Numbered from the stretch's first letter, positions 19,735 to 28,673 are shown. The stretch: 64,000 nt of DNA from Planctomycetota bacterium (GCA_016779225.1 JADHNZ010000004.1:39782-103781); one strand, 5' to 3'. Program-made: numbers and translations. Notes: generated by a model not told the origin, from the letters alone.

Positions 19735-19770
19735 GCGGGGGGCGCATGCACGCTGGCATGCGCCCCCCGC
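19735..19770. terminator. Perfect 15-bp GC-rich hairpin between convergent genes
   Basis: The arm at 19735-19749 is exactly complementary to 19756-19770, with a 6-base loop. It lies between the convergent stops at 19693 and 19803 and could terminate transcription in both directions. There is no U-run, so it may work as a stabilising or Rho-assisted structure rather than a classical intrinsic terminator. Confidence 0.6.
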
Positions 19771-19802
19771 TGGCATGTGCGACCCCGCGGGGCCGACTCC
19801 GC

Positions 19803-22346
19803 TCACTGGAAGGTGATCGAGATCGCGTCCGTGAAGTTGGAGGTCGGGCTCAGGACCACATCCCGGTACCACAGCTGCCAATTCCAGGTCTCGCCCGGCT
19901 GGACGGCGTAGCCGAAGGCCGGAGGCAGGGGGACATTGGTCAGGTCCACCGCGATGCTCGCCGAGCCGCTGGCCCCGGTGTTCTGCACCTGGGCGTTAAA
20001 GCGGGCGATCGGCGCGCCGAGGCAGAGGGTGCCCATGGAGCCGCCGGGGTTTGGGATCGACGCCTGGGACTGGCTGGCGACGAAGTAGCAGAACTGGCTC
20101 GCCGGCAGGGAGCTGCCGATGAGGGTCAGGTCGTTGTCCGCCGCAATGGCGCTGCCCGAGGCGTCCAGGACGCCGGGCTGGGCCGTGGAGTTGGTCGCTG
20201 CCGGGGAGCAGTAGCGCGTGCCCAGGGTTCCTCCCGAGCAGTCCAGCTCCGAGATCCGGAAGTCGTCCACCGCGGCCTCGACGATCGAGCCTGAGCCCGC
20301 GTCCTCCGCCACGAAGCGCACGCGAACCTGACTCGTGAGCGAGACGACCGAGGCCACCTGGATCGAGTACTCGATCCAGCCGCCCGAGGTGCCGGTTCCC
20401 GCCGGGCCAACCGTCAGGGCGTTGACCCAGGAGGTGCCGCCGTTGCTGGAGAGGTCCACGCGGAACACATCCGCGTTGGGGGCCGCACCCGCGGTGTTGG
20501 AGTACCACAGGTAGAAGCTCAGCGTCGGGTCGGCGTAGGCCGAGAGGTCGAAGCTCCCGGTCACGAGGCTCGTGGCCCCACCGTCCACATCGTTGGCGCC
20601 GACGCTGCCGCCGGGCGCTCCCTGACCCGTGAACCAGCAGTTGCTGCCGGGCTCGGTGTGGTCGTCCTCCGGCTGGGCCGCGCTGCCGACCGGGTCGCCG
20701 TACTCCCAGATTCCGGTGGTCGCGGTGTCGCCCGCCCAGCCCACGGTCCACCCGGGGTTGGTCTCCATGTCCTCGCTCGCCACGACGGTCGTGCCATCGG
20801 CATAGACCGAGGAGAACGCGGCGCTGGGCGCTCCCTCCGGGAGGGTGTAGACCTGGCCCGAGACTCCGGCTGCCGAGATGTACCAGCTGACCGGGCTGCC
20901 GCAGGGCATGGCGGGCAGGCTGCCGCGCCAGGTGCTGCCGCCCACCAAGGACATGGGGACCGAGAGCGGACCGGTGCCGAGGTCGTAGTGCAGCGTGGGG
21001 GAGCCGGTGGCCAGGGTGCCCGGGGTCAGCTCGACGATGTTCGCGTCGACCTGGTCACCCGCAGGGTCCAGGAGGTCCGGCGCTCCGCCTGCGATGCTGA
21101 GGGAGAGCTCCGGCTGGCCGACATCCCACACGAAGAAGCCGCTCTCCAGGTCCGAGCCGATGACGGTCCCGCTGGGGAAGTAGGGGAAGACGCTCCACAG
21201 GCCGTTGAAGGTCGCACCGTCGTTGGCCGCGTAGGTGTCGTAGAAGGCGTACTCGGGCGGGTTGGTCGGGTTCGCGTTCAGGTCGAACACGCGCAGGCCG
21301 CTGGTGTAGTTGGCCGCGTAGAGCAAGCCGTCCTTCGTGTAGCAGTTGTGGGTGATCGCCAGGTTGCCGTTGGTGAACGAGGTCACATAGGAGGCGTTGT
21401 CCGGGTCGGACACATCGATCACATAGATCGTGCTGGGGAGGGAGCCGTCCTCGTCCAGCTCGTCGCCCATGTAGAAGTACTGGCGGTCCTCGCTGAGCCA
21501 GCCCTGGTGGCTGTAGGCGCGGTTGGGCCAATAGACCTGGCCGATGACCGTGGGGTTGGCCTTGTTGGTGACATCGACGATCGTCAGGCCAGTGTCCCCT
21601 GAGCCTCCGTTCAGGCCAGCGCAGCAGTAGGCGATCTCACGGCCGGCGTTCGGGCCGGTGGTGTAGGTGACGACCTGGGCGTCGTGCACATAGCGCGCGC
21701 TCCAGGAGCCCACATACTGGGGCGACGCCGGGTTCGCCAGGCTGTACATCCGCAGACCCTCGCTGCCGCCGCCGGAGCGGTAGAGGAAGCCCGAGTCCTC
21801 GTTGATGACGACATTGTGGCTGTTGGCCGTCCCGACATCGTTGATGGTGTTGACCAGGGTCACCTGGCCCGCGTCGATGTTCGCGAGGCTGATGACCTGG
21901 ATGCCGCCCGAGCCCTCGGTCACGGAGTACGCGTACTCGCCGTACACCTTCACATCGCGCCACAGGCTGTCGTTGCCGTCGATCCAGCCGACCAGCTGCG
22001 TGTTGGCGGGGTTGGTGACCTCGAAGAACGCCGTGCCGCTCGAGGTGCACATGATCCCGTACTCCCGTCCGCTCGGGCTGACATAGCCCCAGCAGTCGCT
22101 GCCGCTCGAGGCCCCGTCGATCTGGTTCAGCGGGAACCAGGCCTTGAGCGTCACATTGTTCGAGCCGAACAGCGGGCTGCCCATGGTCCCGGGCGCGCCG
22201 CCCTGGCCCCCGAACGCGGTGGGCGACTGACGCCAGACCGGCCCCGCGAAGGGGTGCTGGCGGTGGAGGATCTTGGGGTCGTCCTCGTGGAGGGCGGAGG
22301 CCACGCCCGAGAGCAGGGCGAGCGAGGCAAGGAGGGTGGTCTTCAT
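19803..22346 (-). CDS. Secreted choice-of-anchor B family protein (LVIVD repeats) with planctomycete-type C-terminal domain
   Basis: 847 residues. A signal peptide (MKTTLLASLALLSGVASA) is followed by a beta-propeller-like region with LVIVD-type repeats: GLTIVDVTNKANPTVIGQVY, IYVIDVSDPDNASYVTSF, GLRVFDLNANPTNPPEYAFY. Around residues 520-700 is a lectin/MAM-like beta-sandwich segment (EDMETNPGWTVGWAG, TDFRISELD-type ends). The last 140 residues form a distinct domain with CSPAATNSTAQPG, PASQFCYFVASQSQ, NPGGSMGTLCLGAP, PGETWNWQLWYRD and SNFTDAISITF. I recognise this domain as recurrent at the C-termini of planctomycete exported proteins; its role, perhaps attachment or sorting, is unknown. The protein is extracellular or surface-bound. 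Its promoter should lie in 22347-22564. Confidence 0.85.
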   Translation of the reverse strand: MKTTLLASLALLSGVASALHEDDPKILHRQHPFAGPVWRQSPTAFGGQGGAPGTMGSPLFGSNNVTLKAWFPLNQIDGASSGSDCWGYVSPSGREYGIMCTSSGTAFFEVTNPANTQLVGWIDGNDSLWRDVKVYGEYAYSVTEGSGGIQVISLANIDAGQVTLVNTINDVGTANSHNVVINEDSGFLYRSGGGSEGLRMYSLANPASPQYVGSWSARYVHDAQVVTYTTGPNAGREIAYCCAGLNGGSGDTGLTIVDVTNKANPTVIGQVYWPNRAYSHQGWLSEDRQYFYMGDELDEDGSLPSTIYVIDVSDPDNASYVTSFTNGNLAITHNCYTKDGLLYAANYTSGLRVFDLNANPTNPPEYAFYDTYAANDGATFNGLWSVFPYFPSGTVIGSDLESGFFVWDVGQPELSLSIAGGAPDLLDPAGDQVDANIVELTPGTLATGSPTLHYDLGTGPLSVPMSLVGGSTWRGSLPAMPCGSPVSWYISAAGVSGQVYTLPEGAPSAAFSSVYADGTTVVASEDMETNPGWTVGWAGDTATTGIWEYGDPVGSAAQPEDDHTEPGSNCWFTGQGAPGGSVGANDVDGGATSLVTGSFDLSAYADPTLSFYLWYSNTAGAAPNADVFRVDLSSNGGTSWVNALTVGPAGTGTSGGWIEYSIQVASVVSLTSQVRVRFVAEDAGSGSIVEAAVDDFRISELDCSGGTLGTRYCSPAATNSTAQPGVLDASGSAIAADNDLTLIGSSLPASQFCYFVASQSQASIPNPGGSMGTLCLGAPIARFNAQVQNTGASGSASIAVDLTNVPLPPAFGYAVQPGETWNWQLWYRDVVLSPTSNFTDAISITFQ

Positions 22347-22506
22347 AGGGGGTGGAGTCCCGCTTTCGTGGCTGCACGGCAGCCCCGGCCGGCCCGCCTT
22401 GGGCCGACGAGCAGGGTTCCTAGGAAGGCTAGTCCACCCTGCCCGAGTCCGCGGGTCCGTTTCGTGTCCAGACCCTCCGAAGGCCCCCTGGGCGTGTGCA
22501 CAGGGG

Positions 22507-22532
22507 CTCCCGGGATCACGGGGTCCCGGGGC
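22507..22532 (-). terminator. Possible hairpin terminator downstream of the peroxidase gene
   Basis: A 7-bp inverted repeat (CCCGGGA at 22509-22515 pairing with TCCCGGG at 22524-22530) lies 33-58 nt past the minus-strand peroxidase stop. There is no T-tract. It could end the NHL-FixH-peroxidase transcript. The rest of 22347-22564 shows no recognised motif. Confidence 0.35.
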
Positions 22533-22564
22533 GGGCCAGGGGGGCAGCGCTTGCGGCGAGTCCC

Positions 22565-23818
22565 CTAGGGGCGCGGGCTCCCTGGGGGGGCCATCAGGCC
22601 GGGTGCAAGAGGAGTGCCCTCCAGGGCCAGGAGGAAGGCCTCGAGGGCGGCCAGCTCTCCTGGCGCCAGGCCGAGGGGGCGCAGCAGCTGCTCCTGGTGA
22701 TGGCTGCGCAGGTCCTGGCCCTCCAGCGTGTTGTAGAAGGCCAGCACCGCGGCGAGGTCCTCGAACTGCCCCTGGTGCCCGAACGGCTCCCTCCCCTTCA
22801 GGTTGCGGAGGCCGGGCGTGCGGAACTCGCCAAAGGTCTCGGAGCTGATCACCAGCGCCCCGACCCGTCGCGCTGCCGCTCCGTCCGTCGCGTCGCTGTG
22901 CGGGCCCGCGGCGTTGAAGGGGCTCTCCTTCACGAGCTGCCCACCGCGGTAGCGGCCGGGGTCGTCGCGGCTGCCTTCCGGGTGGGGGGGCAGGGCGTTG
23001 TTGTGGAACTCGAGGTCGCTGAGGGTCGGGCCCAGGTGACAGAGGGTGCAGCGACCCCTGCCCAAGAACAGGCGCAGTCCCTCCTGCTCCTCTCCGTCGA
23101 GCGCCTCCGGATCGCCGCCGGCCTGGCCGAGCAGCGCCGCGGCGAAGCGATCGAAGCGCGAGTCGCCGCGCACGAGGAGGCGCTCATAGGCGGCGAGCGC
23201 CTTGCCGACCTCCACGAAGAGCGCGGTGTCGTCCGCCGGGAGGGCCCCGAAGACCTCGAGGTGGGCCGCGGCCAGCTCGGGGTCCTCGCGCACGAGTCGG
23301 GCGATCGCCTCGCGCGAGCCCGCCATCTCGACCGGATTCTCGAGCGGGCCGAGGGCCTGCATCCAGAGGCTGTCCGCCCGTCCGCCCCAGCCCAGCCAGC
23401 GCTGGTGCGCGGCGTTGAGGAGCGTGGGGGCGTGGCGCTCGCCGAGGCCTGCGCCAAGGGCAAGGGCCCGCGGATCGGCGAAGCCGTGGGCTGGGTCGTG
23501 GCATGTGGCGCAGGACACCTCGCCGTTGCCCGAGAGCCTGGCGTCGAAGAACAGCCAGCGGCCGTAGTGGGCCGCGCCGTCGTCGTCGGCCACGCGGTTC
23601 GTGGGATCCGCGGGGACGGGCGGGAGCGGCGTCAGGCGCCTGAGGAGGGCGAGGTCGTCGGGGCTCCACGCCCCGTGCATGGCGGGTGCGGACGCCGGTT
23701 CCTCGCTCGCCTCGGGGTCTGCGCCGCCGCAGGAGGGCAGCGCAATCGCCAGCACGAGCCAGAGGCCCGCGGTCGAAGTGATCCCAGTCGAACGCCCGCG
23801 GCCCGCGCGCCTCTCCAT
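22565..23818 (-). CDS. Di-heme cytochrome c peroxidase / MauG-family lipoprotein
   Basis: 417 residues from the ATG at 23818, chosen because it gives a lipoprotein signal (LVLAIALPSC, Cys 30) and a 4-nt ATGA overlap with the upstream gene; a longer reading frame would run into that gene. Two CxxCH heme c sites are present: CATCH at 103-107 and CTLCH near 257. The family blocks RWLFFDARLSGNGEVSCATC, HAPTLLNAAHQ, GRCTLCHLGPTLSDLEFHN, FRTPGLRNLKGREPFGHQG and VLAFYNT are clear. Members reduce hydrogen peroxide or carry out oxidative chemistry in the periplasm. Coupling to an NHL protein and a FixH-like protein suggests a shared envelope redox function. Confidence 0.92.
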   Translation of the reverse strand: MERRAGRGRSTGITSTAGLWLVLAIALPSCGGADPEASEEPASAPAMHGAWSPDDLALLRRLTPLPPVPADPTNRVADDDGAAHYGRWLFFDARLSGNGEVSCATCHDPAHGFADPRALALGAGLGERHAPTLLNAAHQRWLGWGGRADSLWMQALGPLENPVEMAGSREAIARLVREDPELAAAHLEVFGALPADDTALFVEVGKALAAYERLLVRGDSRFDRFAAALLGQAGGDPEALDGEEQEGLRLFLGRGRCTLCHLGPTLSDLEFHNNALPPHPEGSRDDPGRYRGGQLVKESPFNAAGPHSDATDGAAARRVGALVISSETFGEFRTPGLRNLKGREPFGHQGQFEDLAAVLAFYNTLEGQDLRSHHQEQLLRPLGLAPGELAALEAFLLALEGTPLAPGLMAPPGSPRP

Positions 23819-24330
23819 CAGCGCACCTCGAACGGCACCTGGGCGCGCTCTGTCAGGGGCCCTTCGGTGAGGTCCACATAGAGCTCCCATGCGCCAGGCA
23901 TGTGGAACAGGAGCGGCGTGGCCTCCACCCATCCATCCGCCTGAACGAGCTTCGGGGCCACATTCATCCCATGTCCGTGGGCAGGCATGTCGGCATCGAC
24001 CCCCAGGCTCGAGAGGTCAGTTGCGAGGGGCGTGCCGCCCGCGTCGAGCAGGCGGAAGCGCACGGAGAACTCGCCGTTCAGGGGCGGGGGGCTCGGCTCG
24101 GTGCTCCACTCCAGGCGGAAGCCATCGCCGTTGGAGGGCACGACCCGCGGCCCCTCCGGAGCTTCCTCGGGCTGCGTAGCCGTACCCTGCCCCGGCGCCT
24201 CGGCCCTTGGGGGAGCAGCACCCGGCTGCTCCGGTGCGGGCTCCGCAGCACCCGCGCCCTGGTCCGGGGCCTCGGCGCACGCTGCAAGGAGCAGCAGGGC
24301 GGCCCGCGCGAGGTGGAGCCGCGCGCTCAT
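23818..24330 (-). CDS. FixH/YtkA-like lipoprotein
   Basis: 170 residues from the ATG at 24330. The start (MSARLHLARAALLLLAAC) is a lipoprotein signal with the lipobox cysteine at 18. After a Pro/Ala/Glu-rich spacer of about 50 residues comes an immunoglobulin-like domain: PPLNGEFSVRFRLLDAGG, VDADMPAHGHGMNVAPKL, and PLLFHMPGAWELYVDLTEG. MPxHGHGM followed by FxMPGxWEL is the signature of the YtkA/FixH family, found with copper or cytochrome maturation genes. The His/Met cluster could bind copper. It overlaps its neighbours by 4 nt on both sides, so the three genes are translated together. Confidence 0.85.
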   Translation of the reverse strand: MSARLHLARAALLLLAACAEAPDQGAGAAEPAPEQPGAAPPRAEAPGQGTATQPEEAPEGPRVVPSNGDGFRLEWSTEPSPPPLNGEFSVRFRLLDAGGTPLATDLSSLGVDADMPAHGHGMNVAPKLVQADGWVEATPLLFHMPGAWELYVDLTEGPLTERAQVPFEVR

Positions 24331-26228
24331 CGTCCCTCCCCCTCGGGCGAGGAGGACTCCGGGGCGTTGGACTCGGGGCGCATGGCGGGACGCACATAGA
24401 GCTTCGAGCCGAACGCACGCACGAAGGCGCCGTCGGGCGTCACGACGACGCAGCGGTGGTTTCCATGGTCGACGACCATCAGGTTCCCCTCTCCGTCCAG
24501 GGTGAGGCCTCGCGGCCCGCGGAACTCGGCCGGCCCAAGGCCCTCCCTGCCGATCTGCAGGTCCAGGCCCTCGCTCGGATCGAAGCGCAGGATGCGGTGG
24601 CGCGCGGCGTCGGTCACGAAGACGCGGCCGGCGCCGTCGACGCACACCCCGGCGGGCCGCTGCAGGGCTCCCTCTCCCAGGGTGCGATGCACGCTGCCGT
24701 CCTCGGTGCGCAGGCCCACGACGCGCCCGGCCAGCTCATCCACCACCCACAGTACGCCGTCGCTCCCGAGGGCGAGGTCCGTGGGGCGCAGGAGCAGGCC
24801 CGCGCCGAGGGTTCGCAGGCACGCACCCTCGGGGGACACCTCGAGCACGGCGCGATTGCGCTGGTCAAGCACCCACAGGCTGCCCGTGCGCGCGTCCCAC
24901 TCGACCTCGCTCGGGGCCGGATCGAAGAAGGCCTGCACGCCGGCCAGGTCCCGCTTCCAGGCTCGAAGGTCGATGCGCCGGACCCATGCCGCCGCGCCGA
25001 GGTGCTGGTTCAGGGGCGCCTCCGGATCGATGCGGATGCGCACCTCGTCCAGGGTCGCGCGGGTCGGATCCACCACCCACGCGCGCCTGCTGGCCGCCTC
25101 GAGGGCGACCCCGGTCGGGCGCAGGTAGCGCCCCATGTTCGTCCCACGACGCCCGAAGGCGGTGAGCTCGCTGGGCGCCGGGAGGGTGCGCAGGTCGTGG
25201 ACCAGCACGGCGTGGGTCTCGGGCTCCACCAGCAGCATCCAGGGCCCATCGAGAGCGATCGGCGGTCCGTAGTGGGGGGAGGCCTGGGGCGCGAGCGCGC
25301 GCAGGGGGTCCTTCGGAGGCTCGGCTCCGGGCGCCCGCGTGAACACCTGCACACGGCCGTCGAGGGGCTCGGCCACCGCCAGGCGCTGGCCGTTGCTCGA
25401 GACCGCCACCGCCGCCGGATAGTGCAGGCGTCCCTCACCCTCTCGGGGCCGGATCGCGTGCGTGCCCAGGGTGTACAGGAGGCGTCCCTCGGTGTCGTGC
25501 ACCGACACCCGGTGGTTCTCCGTGTCCGCGACGAACACGCGTCCGCCCCAGGTGGCGATGCCCTGGGGCGCGGCGAACAGTCCCGGGAAGGCCCCGAAGT
25601 CGCCGAACCCACCGGCGTGCTCACCCTCGGGCGTGAAGCGCTCGACTCGCGCGCGGTCTCGGTCCACCACGAACAGCCAGCCGTCGGAGGTCAGGGCGAC
25701 GCCGGTAGGGCAGGCCAGCAGGCCCTCGCCCAGGCGCTCGCGGCGATCCCGCCACAGCCAGCGCACCACGCCACCCAGGCCGTCCGCCACGGCGAGGCGC
25801 CCGCCGACCGCTGCGATCCCACGCGGATCGCACAGCTCCTCCGTCCCGGCGAGCACCACATCCACCTCCTGCCAGGTCTCGCGCCCCACGGCCACGACTC
25901 GCCGTCGCGCAGGATCACTGACATAGAGGCGCGTCCCGACGGCGAGCCCGCTCGGGCCGCCCCACACGCTCGAGTCCTCGAGGATGCGTGCCTGCTCGCC
26001 GGAGAGGTCGAAGCGCCGCAACCGGTCCGCATGGGCCTCGGCCACCCAGAGCTCGCCCTCGGGACCGAAGTCGAGGGCGACTGGCCCCTCCAGCCCCTCG
26101 ATGGTGTGGGTCCAGGTGCCCAGGTGCGAGGGCTCCTCCGGCTCCTGCGCACTCTGCGCCCGCAGCCCTGGCGCAAGGGCGGCGATGGCCAGGGCCAGCA
26201 GAGTCGCAGAGGCAGTCACGCGACGCAT
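24327..26228 (-). CDS. Exported NHL-repeat beta-propeller protein
   Basis: 633 residues from the ATG at 26228, which places a signal peptide (MRRVTASATLLALAIAALAP) at the N-terminus; an ATG 10 codons upstream is possible but less suited. NHL repeats recur through the protein: GPVALDFGPEGELWVAEAHA, GPSGLAVGTRLYVSDPARRR, PQGIATWGGRVFVADTENHR, RPAGVCVDGAGRVFVTDAAR, GPRGLTLDGEGNLMVVDHGN. It should fold as one or two six-bladed propellers in the periplasm or outside the cell. No catalytic site is evident. It leads the overlapping trio with the FixH-like and peroxidase genes. Confidence 0.9.
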   Translation of the reverse strand: MRRVTASATLLALAIAALAPGLRAQSAQEPEEPSHLGTWTHTIEGLEGPVALDFGPEGELWVAEAHADRLRRFDLSGEQARILEDSSVWGGPSGLAVGTRLYVSDPARRRVVAVGRETWQEVDVVLAGTEELCDPRGIAAVGGRLAVADGLGGVVRWLWRDRRERLGEGLLACPTGVALTSDGWLFVVDRDRARVERFTPEGEHAGGFGDFGAFPGLFAAPQGIATWGGRVFVADTENHRVSVHDTEGRLLYTLGTHAIRPREGEGRLHYPAAVAVSSNGQRLAVAEPLDGRVQVFTRAPGAEPPKDPLRALAPQASPHYGPPIALDGPWMLLVEPETHAVLVHDLRTLPAPSELTAFGRRGTNMGRYLRPTGVALEAASRRAWVVDPTRATLDEVRIRIDPEAPLNQHLGAAAWVRRIDLRAWKRDLAGVQAFFDPAPSEVEWDARTGSLWVLDQRNRAVLEVSPEGACLRTLGAGLLLRPTDLALGSDGVLWVVDELAGRVVGLRTEDGSVHRTLGEGALQRPAGVCVDGAGRVFVTDAARHRILRFDPSEGLDLQIGREGLGPAEFRGPRGLTLDGEGNLMVVDHGNHRCVVVTPDGAFVRAFGSKLYVRPAMRPESNAPESSSPEGEGR

Positions 26229-26304
26229 TGTGCAGCCTCGCCGGGGCGCTGCCCACACCAGCCCGCGTCCGTTCTGTTTGCGGGCGGTTCCGGCGCCGGA
26301 GGCC

Positions 26305-27549
26305 TCACCGTCGGAAGATCGGCAGCAGCCCTTCAGGCACGGAGAGGAACAGGCAGTTCATCGCGGTGGCGTAGGCGTCGCCATAGCGCCCGCGGGTCAG
26401 GCCGCCCGCGCGCCCGCTCGGACGACGATCCTCCCAGGTGCCGTCCGCGGCCTGGTCCGCGAGGATCACCCGCACCTCGTCCTCTGCCCAGCGCCGAAAG
26501 TGCTGCAGGTCCCTGTGCTGCCAGAAGGCCTGGGCCAGGTACAGCCGCTCGTAGTAGGGGAAGGCGGCGGGCTGGCCCGTGGGCTCGCCGTCCGCCCGGG
26601 GCGCCCGCGCCGCGAGCTCGCGGAAGACATAGTCGTAGCCGGCGTCCACGACCTTCCCGTCGTACACCCCGCTCGCGTGCAGGGTCGCGAGGCAGCCGGC
26701 CGTGAGCCCGACGGAGACCTGGGGGTGGGTGGTCGAGTAGCGGAACCCGCCGGTCTCGTCCTGGAGGGTCTCCACATAGGCGATCGCGCGGCGGATGACC
26801 TCGCCGTCCACGCCCACGCCGGTGTTGCGCGCCCCGCGCAGAGCCTGCACGAGGCACACGGTGACCGAGCCCTCGTGCTCCGCGGTCCGGCCCGGTCCGT
26901 AGTACCAGCCCCCCTCGGAGCCCTGCATGCGCTCGATGTGCCGCACGGCCGCGGTCAGCCCTTCGCCGAGCCGCTTGCCGAGGGGGCTGCGGGGGGAGAG
27001 GGCCGCCGCCTGGGAGAAGGCCAGGGTGGCGAGGCCGTGGCCGTGGGAGCGCGACTGGCGGTCCTCGCTGGCGGAGATCCAGCCCGGGTGCGCCTCGCCC
27101 GGACCGGCCTGGTGCGCCAGCAGATACTCGAGGGCGCGCACCAGCGGACCCGCGTGGGGCCCACGGGTGGGCGTGGAGCCGCCCGCCATCCAGGCCAGGG
27201 CCGCCAGCGCCGTGACGCCGAGCGGCGAGGCGTCCATCGTCGCGCTCACGGGGAGGGAGCCATCGCGCAGCAGGGCTTGCCGCGCGGCGAGGGCGTCCAG
27301 CCCCCGCTCGATGGCCTCCTGCACGGCGGCCTGGGCACCGGTGGGAAGAGGCGTGGGGGCAGCGTCCTGGGCGCGGCCCAGCGCGGGCAGGCCGCGGGTT
27401 CGGTCGTCGAACCACGCGGGCCCCGGTCCGACGGCCTCGAGCCCGGAGGTCTCGGCCCTCGGTGCCTCCGGGGGCCCGAACTCGGCCCGGGCCAGCGGCG
27501 CCCCCGCGAGGAGCACGGCCAGCAGCAGGTGGCGGGGGTGGGGCGGCAT
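26305..27549 (-). CDS. Secreted squalene-cyclase/prenyltransferase-like repeat protein A
   Basis: 414 residues. A signal peptide (MPPHPRHLLLAVLLAGAPLARA) is followed by an alpha/alpha-toroid built from repeats with QxxxGGW-like pieces: MQGSEGGWYYG, LQDETGGFRYST, ILADQAADGTWED. These resemble terpenoid cyclase/prenyltransferase barrels, but no DxDD protonation motif or zinc site was seen, and export to the envelope argues against a sterol enzyme. The protein ends in GLLPIFRR. The paralogue at 34000-35157 ends in SFLPIFQR, so the LPIF[RQ]R tail is shared. It is the last gene of the long minus-strand locus. Confidence 0.83.
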   Translation of the reverse strand: MPPHPRHLLLAVLLAGAPLARAEFGPPEAPRAETSGLEAVGPGPAWFDDRTRGLPALGRAQDAAPTPLPTGAQAAVQEAIERGLDALAARQALLRDGSLPVSATMDASPLGVTALAALAWMAGGSTPTRGPHAGPLVRALEYLLAHQAGPGEAHPGWISASEDRQSRSHGHGLATLAFSQAAALSPRSPLGKRLGEGLTAAVRHIERMQGSEGGWYYGPGRTAEHEGSVTVCLVQALRGARNTGVGVDGEVIRRAIAYVETLQDETGGFRYSTTHPQVSVGLTAGCLATLHASGVYDGKVVDAGYDYVFRELAARAPRADGEPTGQPAAFPYYERLYLAQAFWQHRDLQHFRRWAEDEVRVILADQAADGTWEDRRPSGRAGGLTRGRYGDAYATAMNCLFLSVPEGLLPIFRR

Positions 27550-27592
27550 GGGGGCGTGGGCGCCGCAGCGGGGCGCGCGCGCGAGGGCGGCG

Positions 27593-28009
27593 CTAGTCCC
27601 GGCCGCTGTCGTTCAGCCGCCGGTAGTACGAGTCGATCCAGTCGCGGTACTGGGCCGGCATGTCCTCACGGCCCTCGGCGCGGTAGATGTCCCGCAGGTG
27701 GATCGGGAGGTTGCCCCAGATCTCGGCGTCGCGGCCCGAGCGCGTGCCCTCGCCGGTCTCGCCGTCCGCGGCCGCGTCCCCGGTGTCCTTCTTGCCGCCG
27801 GGCTCGTCGGGCCGATCTCCACGCGGTTCGCCCTCGCCCGGCTGCTGCTGACCCTGCTGCTCTCCGGGCTGCTGGCCAGGCTCCTCCTGCCGGGGCTGCT
27901 GACCCTGCTCACGCGGACCCTCGGCGCCGTCACGCCGCTGGCCCGACTCACTCTGCTGCTGGGCCTGGCTGGACTGGGGCTGGCCGGAGGACGAACTGCC
28001 CTCCTGCAT
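27593..28009 (-). CDS. Small Gln/Glu/Gly-rich protein with conserved C-terminal segment
   Basis: 138 residues with no signal peptide. The first 65 residues are a low-complexity run of Gln, Gly, Pro, Glu and Ser. The last 45 look structured: EIWGNLPIHLRDIYRAEGR and YRDWIDSYYRRL. A WGxLP...YYRRL ending of this kind seems typical of small proteins beside VWA/coiled-coil genes in planctomycetes (from memory, not checked). The start lies 9 nt after the stop of the upstream gene, so the two are co-translated. Function unknown. Confidence 0.68.
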   Translation of the reverse strand: MQEGSSSSGQPQSSQAQQQSESGQRRDGAEGPREQGQQPRQEEPGQQPGEQQGQQQPGEGEPRGDRPDEPGGKKDTGDAAADGETGEGTRSGRDAEIWGNLPIHLRDIYRAEGREDMPAQYRDWIDSYYRRLNDSGRD

Positions 28010-28018
28010 GGCACCGCT

Positions 28019-28561
28019 TCATGTGCCTCCACCCTGGTTCTGGGCGATCTCGAGGATCTCGTCGATGGCGCGCAGGACCTCCTGTCCTTCGCCCTTGGAT
28101 GCCCGCAGGAGCCCCGCCACCGCGGCCCGCGCGCTGGCGCTGCCGCCGGCGTCCTGCCCGAGGTCCTCGAGGCCCGAGGCCCCGAGCTCGCCCAGCTTGG
28201 AGGTGTCTCCCTTGCTGGCGTCGAACAAGAGCTCGGTGCTGCGGGACATGCGCCGCTCCACCTCGTGGAACAGCTCGATCATCTGGTCCTGGGGCGAGGC
28301 CTGCTCGTCCCTGCGGAAGGGGGAGGGATCGAAGCCCTCGGGGATCTCGATCCGGGGCTTGTCCACCTCGGGTGCCGGGTTGGCGCCGCCCTCGGAGTCG
28401 TCCGCGGCAGGGGCACCGTCCTGCTCACCGACAGCCGGATCCTGACTCTCGCGGGGCGCGTCCTGGGCGCGGGCCGCCGGCGCCAGGTGCAGCAGGGCCA
28501 CGGCAAGCCCCGCGGTCCAGAGGGCCGCGCGCGGCGAGGGAGAGAGCTGGATTCGGATCAT
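28019..28561 (-). CDS. Small exported protein of the MoxR/VWA locus, function unknown
   Basis: 180 residues. The N-terminus (LWTAGLAVALLHLAPAARAQ) is a signal peptide. An Asp/Glu/Pro-rich spacer follows, then a helical domain from about residue 90 with SPQDQMIELFHEVERRMSR and STELLFDASKGDTS, and a final helix (EVLRAIDEILEIAQNQGGG). There is no catalytic motif. It lies downstream of the 991-residue coiled-coil gene and the hairpin at 28674-28692, and immediately precedes the Gln-rich gene. Confidence 0.7.
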   Translation of the reverse strand: MIRIQLSPSPRAALWTAGLAVALLHLAPAARAQDAPRESQDPAVGEQDGAPAADDSEGGANPAPEVDKPRIEIPEGFDPSPFRRDEQASPQDQMIELFHEVERRMSRSTELLFDASKGDTSKLGELGASGLEDLGQDAGGSASARAAVAGLLRASKGEGQEVLRAIDEILEIAQNQGGGT

Positions 28562-28673
28562 GCTGGAGCCTTGCGGGGTCTCTCCCGCGGGGGACCCGTG
28601 AGGGGCCCGGTTCCGGGTTCGGTCTTGGAGGCGAGGGCGCCGGCGCTCCGGAGCCCTTGAAGAAGAGTAGCAC

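Noticed and set aside
16973..19759. 928-residue minus-strand open frame opposite the PilX-like gene
   Set aside because: Composition is Arg/His/Gly-rich without motifs; the plus-strand frame has a membrane anchor and continues the prepilin run.
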